Assembly: GCA_044866075.1 (NCBI GenBank)
Contig: JBIOTQ010000106.1
Location: 1-8,258, forward strand
Direction of reading: 5' to 3'
From: JBASRP01 sp044866075
GTDB lineage: Bacteria; Actinomycetota; AC-67
DNA: 8,258 nt
The translations under genes were made by a program, and so were the position numbers. Each line of letters begins with the position of its first letter. The stretch's first letter is position 1. Shown piece by piece: positions 4,703-8,258 of this stretch. Under the pieces are notes generated by a model. The model was not told the DNA's origin and ran no database searches. It saw nothing but the letters and a program-made list of their open reading frames with translations.

Positions 4703-6475
4703 ATGTCGTCATTCAAGAAGGGTCGTCGGCGATTCGGCGGCGTCGGGTTGTCCTTGGGCCTCGTCGTCGCACTGATGGTGGCTTTCGCGCCGCATGCGAT
4801 CGCCATCCACGATCTCGACTTCCAGCTCGAAGGCAATACCGCCGTCGACTCAGGGCCCGCCCAGCCTTACGACTGGGAAACCTTCTTCGACGACTCCGGA
4901 TCTAACGGGACGATCGGTTCGACCGGCACGCTGCCCGGCGGTTTCACGGCCGCCGGCTTCGCGTCGTCTGGGGATCCGGCGGCTCCAGGTGACTTCTATC
5001 TGCCGGATCAGACTGTATTCGCGACCGGCAGCAAGGACACGCTGAATATCTCGACCGGCTGGCAGTGCAAGAAAGCGAACAACGTGGGCGACAAGGTCGA
5101 CATCGTCAACGCGTACAGCGCCGTCTACACGGACGCGAACGGCGACACGATCCTTTACTTCGGAATCGAGAAGTCGTCCCCGAACGGCGACTCGAACGTC
5201 GCGGTTTGGTTCCTTCAGGACAGCGCGGTCGGGTGCGACTCGACCGGCGGCGGGAACGTCAGTTTCTCCGGCGACCACGAAGACGGCGACCTCCTGCTCG
5301 TCTCCGCGTTCACGAACGGCGGAACGCAGGCGAACGTAGCCGCGTACAAGTGGGAAGGCGGCGCGAACGGCTCGCTGAACCCGACGCCGGTCGCGACGGG
5401 AGCCCTCTGCGGAGACCCGGACGACCCGGACCCGGCCGAGCAGGACGCCTGCGCGATCACCAACGATTCGCCGATCGATCCGCCGTGGGCGCACCCGGAC
5501 AAGGACTCGAAGACCAACCCGGATCTCAACCCGCTGGAGTTCTTCGAGGGCGGCGTCAACCTGACGGACGCCGGCATCCTCGACGCCTGCTTCGCGCGCT
5601 TCCTCGCGAACACGCGCTCCTCGCAGTCGCTCACCGCGACGATCTTCGATTTCGCGACGGGCACCCTGCAGACGTGCGCGCCGAGCACGGACCTCACGGT
5701 GTCGGCGAACAAGTCGACGGTCCACAGCGGTGAGTCGGTGACGGTCACGATCAAGGAGAAGAACGACGGGATCAACCCGCTCAGCTCTCCTTCGGTCACC
5801 GTCGATCCGGCCGACTGCACCCCCACCTACGCCAGCGGCGACACCGACACGAACGGGATCCTCGACGTCGATGAGGAGTGGACGTTCACCTGCGCCCTCA
5901 CGCCGACCTCCACGACGACGTACACATTCACGGGGCACGGGTTAGATCCGCGCGGGCTCGACGTCAGTTGGGACGAGACCGACTGCGACGGAGTCGATGA
6001 CGGAGAGATCTCGGATAGCGGCGATCTGGTCTGCGACTCCGACGAGGTCGGATCCGTGGCAATCACCGTGATTAACCCCAGCACGGATCTCACGGCGGAC
6101 GTCGTCGCCACGTTCACTTTCTACGAAGAGAACGATGGTGACGCCGCGTTGTCGAATCCGAGCGTCACGGCGACCGGCTGCGACACTGGGACCTTGGGTG
6201 AGAAGTTCAAGAGCAGCAGCACGACGATCAACGTCGGTGACACCGGTGAGGATGACGTGTTCGGTCCCGGAGAGACGTGGGTCTGGACGTGCACGGTGAC
6301 GCGGACGTCGTCGGGAACGTCGAACGTCGACGGCATCGGCAGTGGCGTCGATACGGCGTCGACGCCGAAGACGATCACGTTCTGCGCTGATGTCGGCAGC
6401 CCGCCGACGGGCACGCAATGCGACCAGGACGAGGACGCCGGCGGCAGCGTTACGCTCAACGCGAACGCCGACTAA
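4703..6475 (+). CDS. Secreted protein with two C-terminal 132-residue Ig-like repeats
   Basis: A 590-residue exported protein. The ATG at 4703 is chosen because AGGGAG lies six bases upstream and a signal peptide follows at once: KKGRRR, a hydrophobic run at about 14-30, and AIA before a likely cut near residue 34. An upstream in-frame GTG at 4586 would bury the signal. Residues 35-326 form a domain I recognise from actinomycete secreted proteins, with NGDSNVAVWFLQ (161-172), HEDGDLLLVSAFTNGG (192-207), FFEGGVNLTDAG (280-291) and CFARFLANTRSS (296-307). Its function is not established. Two tandem repeats follow, 327-458 and 459-590, each opening with PSTDLT and carrying ENDG/KNDG, PSVT, a GDT acidic loop, ETW/EEW plus TC, and a final CD-acidic-GSV block. 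The acidic loops could bind calcium and the cysteines could pair outside the cell. No LPxTG, membrane anchor or catalytic motif is seen. Probably a surface or released structural protein. Confidence 0.85.
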   Translation: MSSFKKGRRRFGGVGLSLGLVVALMVAFAPHAIAIHDLDFQLEGNTAVDSGPAQPYDWETFFDDSGSNGTIGSTGTLPGGFTAAGFASSGDPAAPGDFYLPDQTVFATGSKDTLNISTGWQCKKANNVGDKVDIVNAYSAVYTDANGDTILYFGIEKSSPNGDSNVAVWFLQDSAVGCDSTGGGNVSFSGDHEDGDLLLVSAFTNGGTQANVAAYKWEGGANGSLNPTPVATGALCGDPDDPDPAEQDACAITNDSPIDPPWAHPDKDSKTNPDLNPLEFFEGGVNLTDAGILDACFARFLANTRSSQSLTATIFDFATGTLQTCAPSTDLTVSANKSTVHSGESVTVTIKEKNDGINPLSSPSVTVDPADCTPTYASGDTDTNGILDVDEEWTFTCALTPTSTTTYTFTGHGLDPRGLDVSWDETDCDGVDDGEISDSGDLVCDSDEVGSVAITVINPSTDLTADVVATFTFYEENDGDAALSNPSVTATGCDTGTLGEKFKSSSTTINVGDTGEDDVFGPGETWVWTCTVTRTSSGTSNVDGIGSGVDTASTPKTITFCADVGSPPTGTQCDQDEDAGGSVTLNANAD

Positions 6476-6492
6476 GAAGCTCGGGGAACAAA

Positions 6493-6515
6493 GGGGGGGC
6501 CCAAACGGGCCCCCT
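6493..6515. terminator. Bidirectional hairpin terminator between convergent genes
   Basis: GGGGGCCC (6495-6502) pairs with GGGCCCCC (6507-6514) around an AAAC loop. It lies about 18 bases past the TAA of the 4703 gene and 18 bases past the TGA of the 6533 gene on the other strand. On the minus strand it is followed by TTTGTT, a fair U tract; on the plus strand only by TCGCTGTTG. It therefore probably ends both transcripts, better for the minus strand. Confidence 0.8.
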
Positions 6516-6532
6516 CGCTGTTGCTCCGATCC

Positions 6533-7873
6533 TCATCGGCACTTCTTCCCTCTGCATACCGGCGCCGGTGACGCCGTCGACGTCGCGGTCGTCGTGGGGG
6601 TCGGGGACGCGCTCGTCGTCGGCGAGGGACTGCTCGTTCCACCCGACGAGCCAAATCGGAACAAGTGCACCTTTCCGTCGGACATCCGCGTGACGATCTC
6701 GACGTTGCCGACCCCGGCGAGGATCTGCTGATAGGGCGAGTACAGCTGGCCGAGGAGGATCGGCGCGTCCCAGGTTCCGCTCACGCCGCGGCGTACGTAG
6801 AGATCGCTGAAGGTGCTGTCGGGTTGGATCGGCCGGTACGCGAGCCAATCCTCACCCGGGCGGACCACGAAGCCGAGACTGGAGACGCGTTCCACGTAGG
6901 TGTCCATCGACGTGAACGCCTTCGTCCCGTCCGCAGCGACGCGGGCGATCGCAACGTATGATCCGGTGACCACCGGCGACGTCGAGAACATCTTTCGCGC
7001 CGCGCTCTCGTACGAGAGGGCGACGACGCCGTTGGCGGGGTCCGCCGCGATCTCTAGATCGGGGTTCTCGGGGTCGGCGTTGCGGTTGCCGTCCGCGCTG
7101 GAGATGAACCGCGCGTTGGTCCAGTCGAGGTGCAAGGACCCCGTTGCTTCGGTCAGATGCGCGGCTCCGATGGCACCCCACGAGTCGGGGTTGCCGAAGA
7201 CCCAGATGCTCGCGTCGGCCGGGTGCTGTGCGACCACGAACTTGCTCGCGAACGTCGGCATGAACGTGAGCGGATCCAGCGTGGACCATGCGTCGGCGGA
7301 AGGAGTCCAGTATGACACCCCGAGACCTTGCGGTCCGGTCGATCCCTGCTGATGCCAGACTGCGATGAGCGCGCGGCTGGCGAGGCCGATGAGGTCGTCC
7401 GGGCGCGTATCGCCGTCTCCGATCGTGGTCGTCGACTCGAGGGCGGCGCTCGCCGGAAGTGGGTCGCCTTCAAGCCGATAGCGACGCAACTGGACCGGAC
7501 CCGTGCCGGCCAGCACCCACAGCTCCGAGGGGGTGCGCAGAACGTAGGAGACCGCCGACCAGCTGGCGCCCGAGACCTGCGGCAGGAGCACGTTCGTGCT
7601 CGCACCCGTCGATCGATCCCAGACATAGGTCCACGGCCGCCCGAGCTTGTCGACGTACAGGATGGCGGCGCGGTCACCGCTCGACGCGATGCGCCTCTTG
7701 CCGATGAGGATCGGCTGACCGGATATCGCGGGGTTCGTGATGATCTCGTCGGTGAGTTGAGAGCCCGACGCGGGCGCGACTTTCCAAACGGTTAGGACGG
7801 TCGCCGCGAGGACGAACAGGATCGCGAGACTCGTTGCGCGGGCGCGCGCCGACCACGTGAGACTGCTCCGCAT
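6533..7873 (-). CDS. Exported protein, probable beta-propeller-like, with Ser/Thr/Pro-rich tail and terminal Cys-x4-Cys
   Basis: A 446-residue protein whose family I do not recognise. The N terminus is a signal sequence: arginines at 2, 10 and 12, a hydrophobic run at about 14-32, and a likely cut near APASGS (33-38). The body (about 40-405) is rich in short strands ending in W, Y and F, such as DRAAILYVDKLGRPWTYVW, ASIWVFGNPDSWG and DWLAYRPIQPDS, a pattern that suggests a repeated-blade propeller. Residues 410-438 are a flexible Ser/Thr/Pro linker, followed by VCRGKKCR with C440 and C445, perhaps a small disulfide loop. There is no transmembrane or LPxTG anchor. The ATG is preceded by AAAGGGG five bases upstream, a strong Shine-Dalgarno that can be buried in a hairpin. 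A c-di-GMP-I riboswitch lies 69 bases upstream, so expression probably follows c-di-GMP levels, as for adhesion or matrix proteins. Confidence 0.85.
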   Translation of the reverse strand: MRSSLTWSARARATSLAILFVLAATVLTVWKVAPASGSQLTDEIITNPAISGQPILIGKRRIASSGDRAAILYVDKLGRPWTYVWDRSTGASTNVLLPQVSGASWSAVSYVLRTPSELWVLAGTGPVQLRRYRLEGDPLPASAALESTTTIGDGDTRPDDLIGLASRALIAVWHQQGSTGPQGLGVSYWTPSADAWSTLDPLTFMPTFASKFVVAQHPADASIWVFGNPDSWGAIGAAHLTEATGSLHLDWTNARFISSADGNRNADPENPDLEIAADPANGVVALSYESAARKMFSTSPVVTGSYVAIARVAADGTKAFTSMDTYVERVSSLGFVVRPGEDWLAYRPIQPDSTFSDLYVRRGVSGTWDAPILLGQLYSPYQQILAGVGNVEIVTRMSDGKVHLFRFGSSGGTSSPSPTTSASPTPTTTATSTASPAPVCRGKKCR

Positions 7874-7878
7874 CTTGG

Positions 7879-7919
7879 CCCCTTTCGCGAATCAAACAGA
7901 CAACGAGTCGCGAACGGGA
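7879..7919 (-). promoter_or_regulatory. Shine-Dalgarno-sequestering hairpin of the riboswitch expression platform
   Basis: In the minus-strand transcript TTCGCGA (7914-7908) pairs perfectly with TCGCGAA (7890-7884). After one G-A mismatch, UCCC (7919-7916) pairs with GGGG (7882-7879), the ribosome-binding site of the exported gene, with one end wobble. The loop is 17 bases. Folding of this hairpin would block translation. Confidence 0.6.
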
Positions 7920-7949
7920 CAGGTGCGGCGTCACACCCGGTGCACCTGT
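7919..7949 (-). promoter_or_regulatory. Anti-P1 hairpin of the riboswitch
   Basis: ACAGGTGC (7949-7942), whose last seven bases are the 3' strand of the aptamer's closing stem, can instead pair with GCACCTGT (7926-7919) downstream. That is 8 bp against 7 bp in P1. The downstream arm is an exact copy of the P1 5' strand (8026-8020), so the two pairings exclude each other. No U tract follows directly, so it is not a plain intrinsic terminator. Confidence 0.6.
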
Positions 7950-8026
7950 TCGGCAGCTCGGCCGCCCGGTCTGGGCCCGAAGCTTTGCGTCCCCGCATCC
8001 CTGCGGGTTAGCCCGTTCGCAGGTGC
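7942..8026 (-). ncRNA. Cyclic-di-GMP-I (GEMM) riboswitch aptamer
   Basis: The minus strand carries the class I c-di-GMP aptamer. GCACCTG (8026-8020) and CAGGTGC (7948-7942) form a perfect 7-bp closing stem. Inside come GGGCTAACC (8014-8006; consensus GGCAAACC), then the hairpin CGCA-GGGA-TGCG with a GNRA tetraloop. GGGACGCAAAGC (7993-7982) follows, an exact match to the most conserved block of the family. GGCGGCCGAGCTGCC (7966-7952) agrees with the 3' consensus GGYAGCCRGGYURCC at 13 of 15 positions. Aligned with the Vibrio cholerae Vc2 aptamer, the ligand-contacting position 20 is G, which favours c-di-GMP over the cyclic AMP-GMP variant (A20). It lies in the leader of the exported-protein gene starting at 7873. 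I could not identify its promoter. Confidence 0.88.
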
Positions 8027-8258
8027 TCTCGTGCCGGGTTCTCGACCACGCGGAGTAGCCGGTTAAGTATTCGCACGTTGGTCACCCAGTCACGGAGCGC
8101 CTCGTTGACGGCGTCCTTGAGGGTGCGCGAGCCGGAGTCGACCGGGATGACCTTCGCGCCGAGCATGTTCATCCGGAACACGTTCGGCTTCTGGCGCTCC
8201 ACGTCGACGGCGCCCATATAGACGATGCATTCCAGGCCGAACCGGGCGCAGAGCGTCG
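8008..8258 (-). pseudogene. trpB: Tryptophan synthase beta chain remnant, 3'-truncated, entering from the right edge
   Basis: The frame from the window edge reads LECIVYMGAVDVERQKPNVF, then RMNMLGAKVIPVDSGSRTLK and DAVNEALRDWVTNV. This is the unmistakable TrpB segment around the central YMGA..VERQ.NVFRM and SGS.TLKDA.NEALRDW motifs. TrpB is a PLP enzyme of about 400 residues that makes tryptophan from indole and serine. After TNV (codon near 8074) the expected Y.LGS..GPHP continuation is absent. The frame instead runs 22 unrelated residues and stops at a TAA (8008-8010) inside the riboswitch aptamer. The conserved GGGSNA phosphate-binding motif and the rest of the C-terminal half are missing, so no functional enzyme can be made from this copy. 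The reading frame is intact up to the break, which argues for a sudden rearrangement or an assembly join rather than slow decay. The 5' half lies outside the window. Confidence 0.8.

Noticed and set aside
3427..4836. 469-codon minus-strand open frame over the SRPBCC, HIT and spacer region
   Set aside because: Overlaps two well-supported genes in the wrong frame. Its composition is Arg/Pro/Ala noise.
4850..5938. 362-codon minus-strand open frame opposite the secreted-repeat gene
   Set aside because: Arg/Val/Asp-rich antisense of a protein with a signal peptide and clear internal repeats.
186..8066. TTAACCGG at 186-193 and its inverse CCGGTTAA at 8059-8066 as ends of a mobile element
   Set aside because: Only 8 bp, the left copy lies inside a coding-like stretch, and there is no transposase, longer terminal repeat or target duplication between them.
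8027..8080. Frameshift rather than truncation of trpB after TNV
   Set aside because: The other two frames past 8074 do not give the expected Y-x-LGS...GPHP continuation. One gives a short Y-L-T-G-Y string and then unrelated sequence, and the aptamer starts within 50 bases.

Overview
The window is a GC-rich stretch of a bacterial chromosome. Several things point to an actinomycete-type genome (Actinomycetota, probably an uncultured lineage): strong G/C bias at third codon positions, mixed ATG/GTG starts, start codons placed 6-9 bases after TAnnnT boxes (leaderless transcripts), and secreted proteins built like those common in that phylum. The lineage is inferred from style only; there is no rRNA or marker gene here to fix it.

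Layout. The left edge (1-233, minus) holds a fragment of a secreted sialidase/beta-propeller-like protein without a recognisable N terminus. Next come a minus-strand lysophospholipid acyltransferase-like gene (274-1251) and, divergent from it, a DegV-family fatty-acid-binding protein (1379-2212). A major facilitator transporter (2273-3541) and an SRPBCC lipid/ligand-binding protein (3547-3990) follow in a tight plus-strand pair. That pair runs into a convergent HIT-family hydrolase gene (3987-4400, minus), sharing the four bases CTAG. The left half is therefore housekeeping-like with a lipid-handling flavour: acyltransferase, fatty-acid binder, possible lipid-binding SRPBCC protein.

The right half is about the cell exterior. 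A 302-base divergent spacer with two clear inverted repeats leads into a 590-residue secreted protein (4703-6475) that ends in two tandem 132-residue Ig-like repeats. A bidirectional hairpin terminator (6493-6515) separates it from a convergent 446-residue exported protein (6533-7873, minus) with a Ser/Thr/Pro-rich tail ending in a Cys-x4-Cys motif.

The most interesting element lies upstream of that exported gene: a class I cyclic-di-GMP (GEMM) riboswitch on the minus strand (aptamer 7942-8026). It has the conserved GGGACGCAAAGC block, a GNRA-capped hairpin and a perfect closing stem. Its expression platform can be read by eye. A second copy of the P1 5' strand competes for the P1 3' strand. 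A 9-base segment can pair either with the aptamer's 5' strand or in a hairpin that buries the Shine-Dalgarno sequence of the exported gene. This predicts c-di-GMP control of translation, most simply an OFF switch. Just beyond the riboswitch, a tryptophan synthase beta (trpB) reading frame enters from the right edge. It loses its family resemblance abruptly near 8074 and stops inside the aptamer, so it is a 3'-truncated remnant or an assembly junction.
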